A DNA stretch of 64,000 nucleotides, from NCBI GenBank assembly GCA_022836615.1, contig MU405338.1, positions 1 to 64,000 on the forward strand, in the 5' to 3' direction. Below the pieces are notes generated by a model. It had not been told where the DNA came from and ran no database searches. It was given only the letters and a program-made list of their open reading frames with translations. Made by a program: the position numbers and the translations under genes. This DNA comes from Annulohypoxylon bovei var. microspora. Lineage: Eukaryota; Ascomycota; Sordariomycetes; Xylariales; Hypoxylaceae. Each line of letters starts with the position of its first letter. The stretch's first letter is position 1. Below are positions 11,143 to 22,602 of this stretch, one piece after another.

Positions 11143-12800
11143 CCTCTATCGTGCCAGAAGTACTCTAATTCCCTCGGAGTCCAGCTTCGGTACTGTCAAG
11201 AAGGAAGCGTGCTTGATTTCAACATCGTCAAGCCCCGTCTCGTGCAGCTTCATGCTTGAACTGAGGTGCCGGAAGAGTATACCCGATACCATAAAGAGCT
11301 CCACATGTGCAAGGCTACATACATGCTTTAGTATTCGGTATCTTATAGTTGTAGAGGATGCGTGTTCGTGGGAGAACAACTCACTTTATGCCAATGCACC
11401 CTCTGCTTTCTCGAGAGAAAGATAGGAGATAATTTTTCTAGCGTCCGATCTATGTTGCCTTCGGCGTCCAACCACCGCTTAGCATCAAACTCCCGTGAAT
11501 TGGGAAAGGGCTTAGAATTATGGTGAACTAACACTGGAGGAATTACATATTCCGATTTGGAGGAGATCACAAAATCGGAAGGATGGTACAACATAGGGCT
11601 ACCTAGCGATATTCGTTGCATGCGTGCGCTTAAGCCATACGAAAGGCGCAACCTTCATGTATACAAGCGCTGTGAGGTGTTCGTTAGTGTAGTTCAGAAG
11701 AGGAAACACAGGGTAACCTATTAAGTAAGGGAGCTTTTCTAATGCATTCCAAGATGACCGAGACGTAGGATCGGGAATAGCATCCTCAAGCTCTACCATC
11801 AAATTCTCATATACTATGATCGTTTAAGATGTAGAAGAATATGGCATAGAGGACTTTTCGTGTCTGTTAGTTATCGCATATCAAAAGAAGAGTCTGGACG
11901 TACCCAAGCAACCGTACCTGTTCCTATGCCAACCAAAGTTTAGCATTCGTACCAAAGACGAGTAATAATCTTTTCATGACCAGGCAAATTTCTTTCTAAC
12001 AATCCGCGGCAGATCGTGGTACCAGGATTGTCTTCTTCGACCATCGATTTGCCAGCGTCTTTCTGTTCTTTGATCTCGCAGAATTGGGTTAGGAATCACT
12101 GTCAATGTAGTTAGCTAGAAGAGATGCCATGTTATTTTGTTTTTTGGAAAAGACTTACAAGCTGCCACTAAAGATAGCGGCCCATACACGGGTGTAAACT
12201 CGCGAACCATGAACTTATACTCAACTTAGCCATATCCATCAGCCAGATTATATGAATAACCTACTCGGGGAGCGAATACGTGAGCGGAAATATGAAAGGG
12301 AACTGCTTGGCGCATGGCCCTAGGTAAGTTATCGACCTCATGGCCTCACTGTGGTTACGTTCAAACGATGGATCTCTTAGGAATTCGTCGCATTTCGCAG
12401 TGGCCTACGTCGAAATTACACTATTGCATGTAGCGTTAGCATTTCTTTCAATCCAAAATTGTTAGTGTATGTTCCAACTCATCCTCAAGAATGAAGTCAC
12501 TCTGGGATTCTTGTGATGTTACGCTCTTGAGGGAGGCCTGTATTTTCTTGACTGCTGCGAGTCGTCAATCTCCTCGCAATCCCGCACCGTACAAGCAAGT
12601 AGGATAACAACATGTTCTAGTTGAGAAGGTAAGATAGGGGATAGCTGGATAACTCTTACTCGGTGGCGAAGTTACCAAATGCTATATTAAGTTTCACGGG
12701 ATTCTGATCTCTAATGTGAGTGCATAACTGCTGACACAGTAACTCAACTTTCTCATAAATCATAGGCTCAATCCTTCAACAGACTGGACCTGTGATAGTT
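11143..12800 (-). pseudogene. Cytochrome P450, dead
   Basis: Read 3' to 5' along the plus strand, blocks of one P450 occur in the right order on the minus strand. From the N-terminal side these are EPMIYEKVELLC (12.74 kb), AFGNFATE, DNLPRAMRQAVPFH (12.3 kb), the pre-I-helix GTTICRGLLERNLP (12.0 kb), the I-helix equivalent TLVGIGTGT, KLPYL with a broken K-helix, GLSARMQRI, FDAKRWLD (PERF region) and the tail LDSEGIRVLLAR. Damage: a stop interrupts the I-helix block, ExxR is not continuous, and the heme-binding cysteine (GCIG near 11390) is in a different frame from the preceding exon. Order, spacing and intron remnants fit a fungal CYP of the same broad group as the P450 at 39.4 kb, so it may be a decayed paralogue. 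I could not place the N-terminal membrane anchor. Confidence 0.8.
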
Positions 12801-13072
12801 CAATACTTAGGTAGATATACAATCACATTTTATTAATGAAAAATGCATTTGTTACTTATGCTGTATTAATATATGTATTATACATATAATGAATACTACG
12901 TGCAAGGAATTTTGTTTCTAGACAAAGGCTAAAGAGGTATTCATAGTTCACTTTCATATGTCTTACATACCTACTTACCTAACCTAATAGGTCGAGGTTA
13001 AGCTGAAGATGACCACGTGACACAACTTATGCGAGGACAATTGCTATATTTGATGAGATTTTTTTACGTCAG

Positions 13073-13513
13073 GGCTTCCACCAAGTCAAACGGTTATTTG
13101 CTTTGATTAACTGTTTGATTTGATTGTTTGAATCAAATCAAATTAGACTTTTTAGTTTGTTTGGGTGGATACTCATATTATGAGGCCTATAAAAACTATA
13201 TATATACTCATTTTGGCCCTGACTTGGTGGTTTTACCCCCTTTTCAACCTCGGATCTCCCAGCCTTTTTGTCACCTTGCCTACCTGTTATAAAGCCGCAT
13301 AGTGGCCTAAGCTTTCGCGTCGCGACGACATGGTTGACGAGGGTTAACGCGGGGTTGGCGCGTCAGATCAGGGGTAATTTCTCCATTTTAACGATTACTA
13401 ATCAAATCAAATCTGAGATATCGCCAAATAAATCGTTTTATATCTTATTTGATTTGATTTGATTCAAAGCAAATAATAGCCTCGAATTTCGTTTGTTTGA
13501 TTTGGTGGAAGCC
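13073..13513. mobile_element. MITE-like element with terminal inverted repeats
   Basis: The 441-bp segment begins GGCTTCCACCAAGTCAAAC and ends with the reverse complement of GGCTTCCACCAAATCAAAC. The arms continue imperfectly for about 70 bp through TTTGCTTTGA...ATCAAATC. The inside is non-coding: its only ORF is 64 codons and has no resemblance to a transposase. Short length, long inverted termini and no coding capacity are the definition of a MITE. I see no clear target-site duplication, so the exact ends may be off by a few bases. It lies between the dead P450 and the acyltransferase. Confidence 0.75.
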
Positions 13514-13745
13514 TTGTTTCACGTTACCTAGGTAGTTACACAATGAAACTTCTGAATTATCATAACCATAAACTCGGTTAATGAAGCTGATTTTACGGGA
13601 ATCATTCAATGAAAACTAAATATGGCTCACGTAAATTATCGTTTATTAAGAGATGTGAAACTATGAGAGTCGTGCCGTTAGCTATTTTTAAGGGTGTAAC
13701 TTAGTAGCTATATGTTAATTAAACGGTTGGATAAATAGTGTTAGC

Positions 13746-13930
13746 GAAGAGGATGATTCATAATGAATCAAGAAGTGGAACTTCTCATGAAGACGCTAAA
13801 AAGATTGCCTATTTAAGTAGGTAATGTGAGAATATGCAAGTTGGAGGCAGTGGAGAGGATGGTTCATAATGACTCAAATGGATCTTTTCATGAGGAAGCT
13901 TAAGGTGACTATTTGGGTACCTAGGTAGAT
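13746..13930. repeat. Imperfect tandem duplication of about 80 bp
   Basis: Two adjacent units share GAGGATG(A/G)TTCATAATGA(A/C)TCAA, then TTCTCATGA / TTTTCATGA and AGACGCT / AGGAAGCT, with a period of about 107 bp. The second unit ends in TACCTAGGTAG. No coding potential is evident. The surrounding 13.5-14.4 kb is otherwise an empty upstream region of the acyltransferase. Confidence 0.6.
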
Positions 13931-14439
13931 ACTAGGGTTGAATCGTTGAAAGGAATTAGAAAAGGGTTAGTTATAATATAAGTAGTTCTTTGTTTTCTAA
14001 CCCCTACTACCTATGTAATACATGGGATGGGATAGAAACGCGCTCTGAGCGTGATCGGAGAAATGCTCATAGATTTGCTCCGTACAACACATGAATAGAA
14101 CCACAATTACCTGCGATCTACTAGCCCACCACTGACGTGGCTGCGAACATCGGATGACTGTTTCAACAGGTTATTCCTGTGTTTTAGATCAAAGTTTAAA
14201 ACAGAAGAAAAACAACAACGATTCAACCCACCAGACAAACTATTTCACATACTTGAAGCATACTGTGCCACATCCATGCTACATTGAAGACGGACATCGA
14301 TCGAGCATCACCCTGTCCTCCTCCAGTTGCAGCGTAGCCTTATTTCTCTCCGCCAAGGTAGCACTAACACACGAAAAGGAGCTTAGTGTGGCTAAAAGGA
14401 GGACGGGACCAACCGAAATCTTTATCGTTACTTAACGCG

Positions 14440-16050
14440 ATGGACCAGTTGCCATGTTCTACTCATGTAAAACACACAAAGAGGATCTTCCCAACTAAAT
14501 CTTCACAGCAAACCAAGGTCACGAAATTGTCAATTCTTGATGCTTCAGTAACGAAATTCGCATCTTGCAGTGCTATCTGGCTTTATGACAGGACTGACAA
14601 TGCCGACGCGCATGATCCCGTTGTGTTCAAACGCCTGGAAGAAGCGCTGAGCCGGACTCTGAACGATTACGCCCACTTCGCAGGACAGCTTCGATGGGCT
14701 TCCAAGGAGCTTGTGGAGAAAGATATCAACCCGCGCTATGTCGGCCGACCCATTGTTGTATATGGTGCGCCGGAAGATCCTGGAGTGGAATTAGTCATTG
14801 CCGAGGACACGCGAGAGCTTAGCGCCGTCGTGCCGAGTCAAGAAGAGAGGTTGACTACGAAGCAGATATGGAATGCGACCAATTTTCCCCAGAATGACTT
14901 GCAGCCCAAAACAGAGCTTGCATTATCCGATATAGCACGGTTCGAGGGTCTACCGGCTGTTGCTGTCCAATTGACGGCCTTCAAATGCGGAGGATATGCG
15001 ATTAACATCAGGCTTACACACTGCCTGTCTGATGCTACTTGTCTCATGAAATTTGCTCATGCGTGGGCGGTGCAGTCACGGATGCTCTTTAGGGATTCCC
15101 AGCTTGCTAGTCCTCAAATCGGTGACGAGGAGCGTATAATACCGTTGTTTGATCCCCAACTGTTGGATCAACGTGCCAACCTAACAACTAACCCAGATCC
15201 TGAGAGGATCAAAGTAGCCAGAGCCTTACCTATGCATCGATATGACTGGTGGGCTTCAGAAGCTCCCGGATATCCTCCCTGGGCCGAAGCATCAGTAGTT
15301 GGCACAAAACAGCCAGCAGAGGAATTAGCCAGCATAAAGCTGAGCTCTTCCACATTCCCGCCCTGGCCAACATGGAATTGGATGGCTCCGGTGGAAAACA
15401 TACAGATCCGATTCAAGAGTGAAGCTGTCGCGAAAATGAAGAGAGCCGCTGAAACCAGCCTTCCCGAGTCTCTAAAGGAGCAGCGCGTCTCGCGCCTCGA
15501 CTCTATTTTGGCACACATATGGATTCTGATGAACCGTGCACGCCAGCACGAGAATACCCAGGATAATGTGTACATGAACATTACTCTTCAAGTCCGCGGC
15601 CGAGTCGACCCGCCGCTGCCAGATACCTTCTCAGGGTCTCCGATCCTATTAGGTCACATCGCCAAACCGGGCTCGGAGGCGACCACTGCGAGTATTGGTG
15701 AAGTTGCTGGTCTGGTACGACAGACGATATCTATATTTACCCCTGACGCAGTTTCTGCCTATATCTACGACGCAGCTTACGAACCCAGCCCTCAACGTTT
15801 ATGGCAGGCTTTCCTCGGCTCGGAGCACATGCTCGTCTCATCCTGGGTGCGAGCTGGCGCTTACGAGGTTGAATTTTGCGCGACGCAGAAACTCGCTCGA
15901 TATGTCCAGGGAGTGATGCCACGAATGGATGGACTGGTCCAAGTCATGGATATTGCAGACACCGGAGATTTCGATATTAGCATATCTCTGGAGAAGGAGA
16001 CAATGCAGCGGTTTCTTCAAGATCCTATGTTGAATGTTTATGGCATTTGA
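14440..16050 (+). CDS. BAHD-type acyltransferase (transferase family, trichothecene 3-O-acetyltransferase-like)
   Basis: Transfers an acyl group from acyl-CoA to a hydroxyl or amine, a typical late tailoring step. It is a single exon of 536 residues from the ATG at 14440; the open frame extends upstream only through a GTG, so this ATG is preferred. It opens with the family signature HVKHTKRIFPT...KLSILDASV. The catalytic HxxxD is THCLSDAT, here HCLSD, at about residue 206. The second half contains the RLDSILAHIWILMNRAR helix and the ITLQVRGRVDPPLP strand of the family. The usual DFGWG structural motif near the C-terminus is not recognisable; its place reads SSWVRAGAYEVEF, which is degenerate. 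Length is slightly above average. No backbone synthase lies beside it; the nearest neighbours are the dead P450 and an M20 hydrolase. Confidence 0.8.
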   Translation: MDQLPCSTHVKHTKRIFPTKSSQQTKVTKLSILDASVTKFASCSAIWLYDRTDNADAHDPVVFKRLEEALSRTLNDYAHFAGQLRWASKELVEKDINPRYVGRPIVVYGAPEDPGVELVIAEDTRELSAVVPSQEERLTTKQIWNATNFPQNDLQPKTELALSDIARFEGLPAVAVQLTAFKCGGYAINIRLTHCLSDATCLMKFAHAWAVQSRMLFRDSQLASPQIGDEERIIPLFDPQLLDQRANLTTNPDPERIKVARALPMHRYDWWASEAPGYPPWAEASVVGTKQPAEELASIKLSSSTFPPWPTWNWMAPVENIQIRFKSEAVAKMKRAAETSLPESLKEQRVSRLDSILAHIWILMNRARQHENTQDNVYMNITLQVRGRVDPPLPDTFSGSPILLGHIAKPGSEATTASIGEVAGLVRQTISIFTPDAVSAYIYDAAYEPSPQRLWQAFLGSEHMLVSSWVRAGAYEVEFCATQKLARYVQGVMPRMDGLVQVMDIADTGDFDISISLEKETMQRFLQDPMLNVYGI

Positions 16051-16471
16051 TAGGTAGAGATAGATAAACGTACTAGGAGAATAAACTGGCTGTTGCTTCC
16101 ATGAATTGTAATTGTAATGTTGCCATATTTTATGTGGGTACCTGTTCTCATCAGCATAAAATAGGGGTATTTCGCTTATTAATATCAGATAGCATAGAAT
16201 TATAAGATGATTAAACCTATCCTCTTTATAGAACTGATACATGTTTGATGTTGTAACCATGTTTGGGTCCAGTCACTGGCTGGAGGTATGTGATTTTGAA
16301 GCATTCAGGAGGATATGAATAATTATTTACTTTTTTTGGTGGTGGGATCCCCCGCCCCCTTTCTTTACGCCTAAAATATTTTTAGTGGGCGGAATGCCTG
16401 CGGGTAGGTAGTTGCTTTTAATCAACATATCGCCTCCAACCTACCGTTTGATGTACCAATCATCCTCAATA
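16051..16471. other. 3' intergenic region between convergent genes
   Basis: About 420 bp between the stop codons of the acyltransferase and the convergent M20 gene. It is AT-rich with poly-T stretches consistent with paired polyadenylation regions. No coding signal. Confidence 0.5.
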
Positions 16472-17887
16472 TCACCATTCCTTATTGTTTTCAAAATCCC
16501 CTTTAGCATTAGACGCGAGCTCGTCGTCCAGAAGTACCTGAATTGCCAGCATTGCCAATCCCTTCGCGCACTTAAGGCAAATTTCATGCGCCTCGTCCGT
16601 GCCAGCTGCTGCGGCGAATTGAGGGTTGTGAAGCGAGGTGTCTGGGGCTGCTGGGATCCCGAACGCGCCGTGGAAACTGGGCACGATTTGAGAAACATTG
16701 CCCATATCAGTTGACGCGGTTATTGGTTTATCTCGCCATAAAAGTACTTTCTCCCCAACGATTGACATCTCACTCACGTAGGTACTACATAGAGACTTGT
16801 TTGCTATCATATTCGAATATGTCGGCGCGCTGTCGATGTTAGATGTGAGTGCGCGGGTACCGAATGCATATCAAGGTATTTGACTAACACGATGTAGTTT
16901 AACTCGCATCCTGTGGCGGATGCTGCAGCTTCTATATTCGCCTTGACGCGGGAAAGTAACTTGTTGGCTCCGGCGATAGTGGGACTCCGAACGTTCCAGT
17001 TCATACGTGTGTAATCCGGAATGACGTTCGGTACTGTGCCTCCGACCTCGATAACAGAGTGGATTCGTTCATCCGGTTTGATCTGTTGTCGAAGCAATCC
17101 GATGTTGCTATATGCTGCGACGGCGGCGTCCAGGGCGTTGACGCCATTCCATGGTTCACCGGCGGCGTGTGCGGTCTTCCCACGAAATTCGGTGCGAAAT
17201 TTGTGGCTTGCAATCATTTTCATCGCTGCTAAGCCAGCCCAGATACCAGACCCGTTGGAGATTTGATTCTCGGGTATCGGATGAGCCACTGCAATAAAGG
17301 TAAGAATTAACAATTGCTCTTTTAGATACCTAAGAGTGATGAAAAGGTCCTGCATATCCCGATTCTACGGGACAAGACAGAAGTGAGAGAAACCCTCGAT
17401 AATACATACTAATGGCAGCCGAGACATCATTAAACGCTCCGGCATCGATCAATTTCGCCTTCCCACCGCCTCCTTCTTCGGCCGGGGTACCGAGTAAGCG
17501 CAGTCGTCCGGGAACACCGCTCTGCTTTAGAGCCGCTGCAGCTCCGAGAAAGGCAGCAATGGACGACGTCGCGATTAGATTATGACCGCATGCATGTCCT
17601 ATCTGTGGCAAGGCATCATACTCTGCGCAGATAACCACGAGACGTCCCGAAGAGCCGGTTTCGATTTCGACCTCGAAACTTGTCGCCAAGCCGTACGTGC
17701 TGCGCTTCACATTGAATCCCCGATCTTCGAGAAACTTCGTGATCGTAGTGTGTGCGAACTCTTCTTCATATGCTGTCTCCGGATGCTGATGTAATGCTTG
17801 GTTGATACTTTTTCTCAGGTCTTGATTGGCACCGTCGATCGTTGAATTGACAACTGATCGCAAACCGTCAATATCGAGAGTCCCCAT
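16472..17887 (-). CDS. M20-family metallopeptidase / amidohydrolase (PM20D2-like)
   Basis: A zinc-dependent hydrolase of amide bonds in N-acyl amino acids or dipeptides, likely cytosolic as there is no signal peptide. Three exons, 17410-17887, 16889-17288 and 16472-16829, join in frame to 411 residues, the family norm. Metal-site blocks are visible: EYDALPQIGHACGHN at residues 89-103 and TPAEEGGGG near 138 (catalytic Glu pair). The dimerisation (lid) domain carries FRGKTAHAAGEPWNGVNALDA, and near the end STDMGNVSQIVPS supplies the last metal-binding region. The second intron donor is GTTAGT. The family includes many acetylornithine-deacetylase-like annotations; the PM20D2-like sequence (GHACGHNL, THAAG) argues for the amidohydrolase subgroup. 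Confidence 0.85.
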
Positions 17888-18473
17888 ACTTGCTCATCCT
17901 CTGACAGAAATTTTCTTTGGTCTTTAAGATTGAATTGATTGGAATTTTAAGTCTGGAACCGCATCAACTTGTAGGTTCGACTTCGTAAGTGTAGATCGTT
18001 CGATACAGCTTCGGTTTGTGTTTAAGCTACCCTACAGGTATGACGCTAGTAGACCAGTAGCATGGCAGCTGGTGGTGCGGGGTATCATCAACTTCGATTG
18101 ACCCCTGAGCCGAAGTCATCCCCCTCTTTCTCCCCGAGACTAGTCCTGGTCTCAATAACAATATCTTAAAAGTTGGGAATAGTTACTGAACTCTGGTATG
18201 CTCATATGATAAAACCCAGTCGTAAAGACGTACTTATCAAGCATAAGATGCTTCTTTTCAGCACAGGCGTTAATCAATTGCTCAGCTATTTACTTACCTA
18301 CCGAACCGCCAAATATACCCCAGTAACCTTCAAGAATGGAACCTTTAACTAGGTACCTAATATCTACCTAGTAGTTATATGATATACCAATATTTCGTAA
18401 GGCAATATAATTTTCTCGCCGTGTTTCTAGGATTTCTTGTATTTATTTCAATTCAGTGTCTTCATATCGCAAC
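17888..18473. other. Intergenic, no supported gene
   Basis: About 590 bp between two minus-strand genes. It should contain the M20 promoter on its left and the esterase terminator on its right. A TAGGTACC-type cluster lies at 18349-18374. No coding signal. Confidence 0.5.
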
Positions 18474-19671
18474 CTAACATACACTTGGCCCTGCCACTAG
18501 GGCGTCTGCGACACCTTTCGCGACTACGTCGTGGATGGGATATGTTGGGTGTAGATTATTGAGCCAGAAATATTCGTTAACAGGAACTCCACAGCTTGGC
18601 GTAAGGGTGTCGTCGTTCGGCGTGCCACTACAATTATTAGTGCTTTGTTCAACCTCGTTCTCCGTCGTTCCGGAAAAGGCCGGACTCACTTTTGATAAGC
18701 AGTACAGTAGCTTGTCGTGTTCTTGAGACTAGCAGTCTGCTCGAACGTACTTGGATCATCCAACACGTCTCCGAAACTTTTGTTCGAGTCGTAGACCCAG
18801 ACGTTGACCTCGTCTGTATGGTTTGTCTTGAGCGCAGAAGCCGTATCCGCGACGCGTTGGTTCCAGTCCGTAATAGCTGCCTTCTCCGTGTCCACCGAGC
18901 TTTGCCCTTGGCCCACGGTCAGTGGGCTTCGATCCACGGGTGGAACATTGATGAATACGAAATTCCTTGCGCCGCTGCTGTAGAGCTGATCGACTAGTCC
19001 GGAATAGACATCGAAGATCTTGGTGTATAGGAGGCTCGAAGAGTTCGCTCCTGACCCGTACGAATTACCGATGTCGTTAATGCCGATCCAAAAGGCGAAC
19101 ACGGAATCAGTGCCGGTCCATTCCGGGGCTGATGGGGCTTTGGGCGAGGCACCGGTATAGCCCGGGATGAACTCATCCTGGACCTGCTGCTTGACAGACA
19201 GTACGGTGGGCAAATACGGCTTAACAAGATCGGAGTCGACGGTAGCACCTCCGTAGGCTAGGTTATAAGTCTGTAGGCGGGAAGCATTATACTTGATAGT
19301 GAGATACCCAACCCAATTGGGCCCGTTCGACGAAGTGTATCCCGGATACGCGGGATTTCCGAAAGGATTCGATTCTGAAGGTGCGGATTGCGTATAATTG
19401 AAGCCTGTAGTCAATTGTAAGTCAATTTGCCTTGGCTCTGGTGCTCTCTCCTTTGTCATAGTACCTGTCTGCGTGTAGCTATCCCCACTAGAAATTTATT
19501 AGTGCACGTTTTGCAGAATTCCGTTGGCAGTGCTCACAAGATGAAGGCGTGCTTGATATCTTTCCAATCTGTCCATTCGGCCGTTGCTAGGCAAGAGCCT
19601 GTTGTCACCGGAGGTAGTGCATTGGCTCCAACCGCGAGGCAAGCCAATGCTATTGCGGTCAAATGAGCCAT
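18474..19671 (-). CDS. Secreted GDSL/SGNH esterase (carbohydrate esterase family 16-like)
   Basis: An extracellular acetyl-esterase-type hydrolase. Four exons, 19538-19671, 19465-19487 (23 nt), 18690-19404 and 18627-18474, give 341 residues. A signal peptide is clear (AHLTAIALACLAVGANA). SGNH block I, FIFGDSYTQTG, with the nucleophile Ser is assembled only when the 23-nt microexon is used. The Gly/Asn blocks appear as NLAYGGATVDS and WIGINDIGNSYG, and block V, NNLHPTYPIHD, carries the catalytic Asp and His. The neighbourhood (WTDWKDIKHAF before block I) is typical of CE16 acetylesterases that remove acetyl groups from plant-wall oligosaccharides. Substrate is inference. Confidence 0.87.
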
Positions 19672-20932
19672 AATTGCCTGACAGGTTGAGACAATAGAGC
19701 TACTTGCTGCAGAATTGTGATTCTGGGGCTAGCTCACGACAGAGAGCCCGGACTTCCTACCCGTGCGCTGGTGACGGACTTGGAACAGACCTTGGCGAGA
19801 CCTGAGCGAAGCAGTATCGAGCTTAGGGAAGCAGTACAAGGTCCTAAACTATTATATATCCAAAAGAAAAACCAACTTTAAGATTCATAGAGGACATATT
19901 TATATTGGCAGCAGTACCTGCATTGTCGCAACTGGGCAATGTAAGAATTTTGATTGAGGTGTTTTCCCCTGGGGGCATGTAACCCTCCATCAGGGTGGAG
20001 CAGTTTTCTGCAGCTCATACCCGTATGGTGTGATTCAGATTTGGCAATCGAGGATTCGCCGATGGAAGATATGTGCGCCTTTTCCATCCTTACAACTCAA
20101 TATCGTCAGGGCTAGTTCTCTGCATCCAAACCAAGAGTGAGCAAAAGTTGGAGAAGACGGGGCATCAGGCACCGTCCTTCTCCATCTAATGGTCTATTTC
20201 CAACGTAAAGCTCCGCTTCCTAGTCCAATTATAGACGAGCTGGTCGTGATTCAAAGTTGCCCGTTAACACTACGCGGATGCAGGAGTTCCGAACCAGAAT
20301 GGGATGGGCAGTCTAGACGCACACATTGGAGTTACGTTGCTACACCGGCTAGAAACCTTATCCGAGCTTCACGTGTTAGAGTATGGTATTTGATTACAAG
20401 AAAAAGTAAATATTGCCCTAAACAATGTTCTGTATAAAAATAGAAAACAATTTTCTAAGGCTCAGAATAGCGCAATTATACGAGAGGATTCGGTGGAATG
20501 TAGGAATCATGCTATTATGCATGTAATCAACTTCACGAGGGGCCATTCATCCTCTTACTTCATAACTTAGGTATCCAATAAAAAGTGACTCGAGATAATT
20601 GAGTAAAGATACACTTCGTATTTGAATCCCCTTTCTTTCCTCGACCGTTAAAGCAAATAACAATTTAATTATTTCATAATACCTATCCATAGAGCCTATC
20701 AGAGAGCTTGTCTCATCGTAACACCCAGTTGCTTCATGAGTATCAATAGGAAATCAATCCTCTTATAAACAGAGAGTGGTCGGTATCGACTCTTGTAAAC
20801 AATAATTTTTGGTTGACACTTGCGCTTAGTTCTTTGCTATTCGACCTCCGTATTCCTTAAGAGCTTTCTCGGGTTAGTATCAAGGTTCTTCCCAATGTAT
20901 ATCATGATACTTACCGCTTGTTAAGACCCTTG
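19672..20932. other. Intergenic, no supported gene
   Basis: 1.26 kb upstream of the esterase. The short ORFs at 19878-20087 and 20189-20437 show no features. The sequence grows AT-rich to the right, toward the eroded island. Confidence 0.5.
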
Positions 20933-21493
20933 TTAAAGAATAGATAAATTATAGAGTTCATCGATCAAGGCGGATAGTTTATCATCAGTGCTCGATAGCA
21001 CTACGGAGGTGAACCGATCTAGTATAAGTTCCAATGCAGATTCCCTATGGGAAGACCTTGATAGAGCTGTATTATCCATATAAAAGACGCAGTTGTGGCG
21101 AAAGTCGTTGAATATGTATCGATTATGACAAATTACATTTACACATTCTTTTAACTTCTTCTCGTTATCCTTTATATCTCCCCATCGCTGAGTTACTATA
21201 CGCTCGGCGGCGGACCGAATCATACGTAGGCGTATTGATAGCGGCTTTTTGTTATGAAGGGCTCTGTAGGCCATATATCTTTGCCAGAGTCTAACGGTAT
21301 TGTCGTTTTTCCAAGGCAAAGGGTAGAACTTGAAGTGATCAAGGATGTCCAAATCAAAGATAATTCGTTCAATCACAACGTTCCACTGCTTGTTGACAGA
21401 TCGGAGTCGAACACCATTTTGGTATTGGCGGCGTCGCACTACCTTGGTTAGGATGCCGTGGAGAATCTCGGTTGGAAGAATTGACATAGACAT
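20933..21493 (-). CDS. Small F-box-like protein
   Basis: A single 186-residue ORF. The N-terminus ILPTEILHGILTKVV followed by LRSVNKQWNVVIERIIF matches the layout of fungal F-box domains (LP.E.l..I......l...r.vs..w), which recruit substrates to SCF ubiquitin ligases. Downstream it is helical and basic with no ankyrin or WD repeats visible. It directly abuts the AT-rich island that starts near 21.6 kb, so it may be a shortened or decaying copy of a longer F-box gene. There is no intron evidence. Moderate confidence that it is a gene; low confidence that it is functional. Confidence 0.5.
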   Translation of the reverse strand: MSMSILPTEILHGILTKVVRRRQYQNGVRLRSVNKQWNVVIERIIFDLDILDHFKFYPLPWKNDNTVRLWQRYMAYRALHNKKPLSIRLRMIRSAAERIVTQRWGDIKDNEKKLKECVNVICHNRYIFNDFRHNCVFYMDNTALSRSSHRESALELILDRFTSVVLSSTDDKLSALIDELYNLSIL

Positions 21494-22199
21494 TTTTTGG
21501 AAATATTTATTCCAGGGATTTGTGTGTTGGAGTATGTGCCACTGGTTGCAGTATTGTGTGATGTTTGACGTATGATCTTGAAAAAGATTGAGAGGTAGAG
21601 TTAACGTTGGATATTATAAGGGGGCCGAAACTGGATGAAATAATAAATGGGAGAGAATCTTACTTGTTTTGAGTCAGCTTGACGATATAGCATTTCAACA
21701 TATAATTCAAGTATAATCCTTGGACATCAAAAGTGTTTAGCTAGGGTTTAAAGTTTAATTACCTAAGTTATTTATGTGAGTTAATATACTTATTTAAAGG
21801 TCTTAATAAGTTAAGTAAGTTAAATATGAAATTAATTTTAATTTATATAAATTAAATTAAGTTTAAAATAATTCTTAAATATTTAACGATTTTTTTAATT
21901 TAATTTATTTAATAATTATATAAAAAATAAATCTTATAAAACTCGGTAATACCGTATATTTTAAAGGATTTATAAAAGCCCGTTCGTATAATTATATATT
22001 TTTAATTTTTAATTTTAAAAAATGGAAAAGGTTATGTTTAATAAAATAAAGGGTATATAAGTATATATTTAAAAATTAAGAAAAAAATACTTGAATTAAT
22101 TATACGGTTAAATGAATAAATATTTATTATAAACCATATAATTAATATATAATATTTTTAAGTTTAAATTTAAATAACTTTTTTTTAAATTAACTTAAT

Positions 22200-22585
22200 T
22201 TAAAAGTAAATAAATATTTTTATAATTTTTAATTAAGCGATTTTAAAAATATAAATTTTAATAAATTACATGTTATATTTTATACGGAATAAGTTATTAT
22301 ATTATTACTTTTAATGTTATTATTACGATTAATCGCACGTGATACCTCCGAAACGTTTTAATATTAATATTTTACACGATTTATTAAATATTTATATTAA
22401 TATTTATCTAATTATAATGCAATTTAAATCATTTAATTCTTTTATAAATTAATTATCGAATTATGTAAATTATTTTACTTTAAATGTGGTATTAGCAAAG
22501 TTATTTAAGTGCAAATATAAAGCAAGTTATCGAAGCCGGTACAATGAGATGCATACGAAAGTCTGTGCTTATCGATAAGAACTTG
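22200..22585. repeat. Repeat family A, copy 1 (heavily eroded)
   Basis: Contains GCACGTGATACC...CCGAAACG, then GGTACAATGAGATGCATACG and GTGCTTATCGATAA. The same landmarks in the same order and spacing occur at 23600-24018. This copy has lost most C and G between landmarks. Confidence 0.75.
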
Positions 22586-22602
22586 CGCTTTAGTGGTCAA
22601 AA

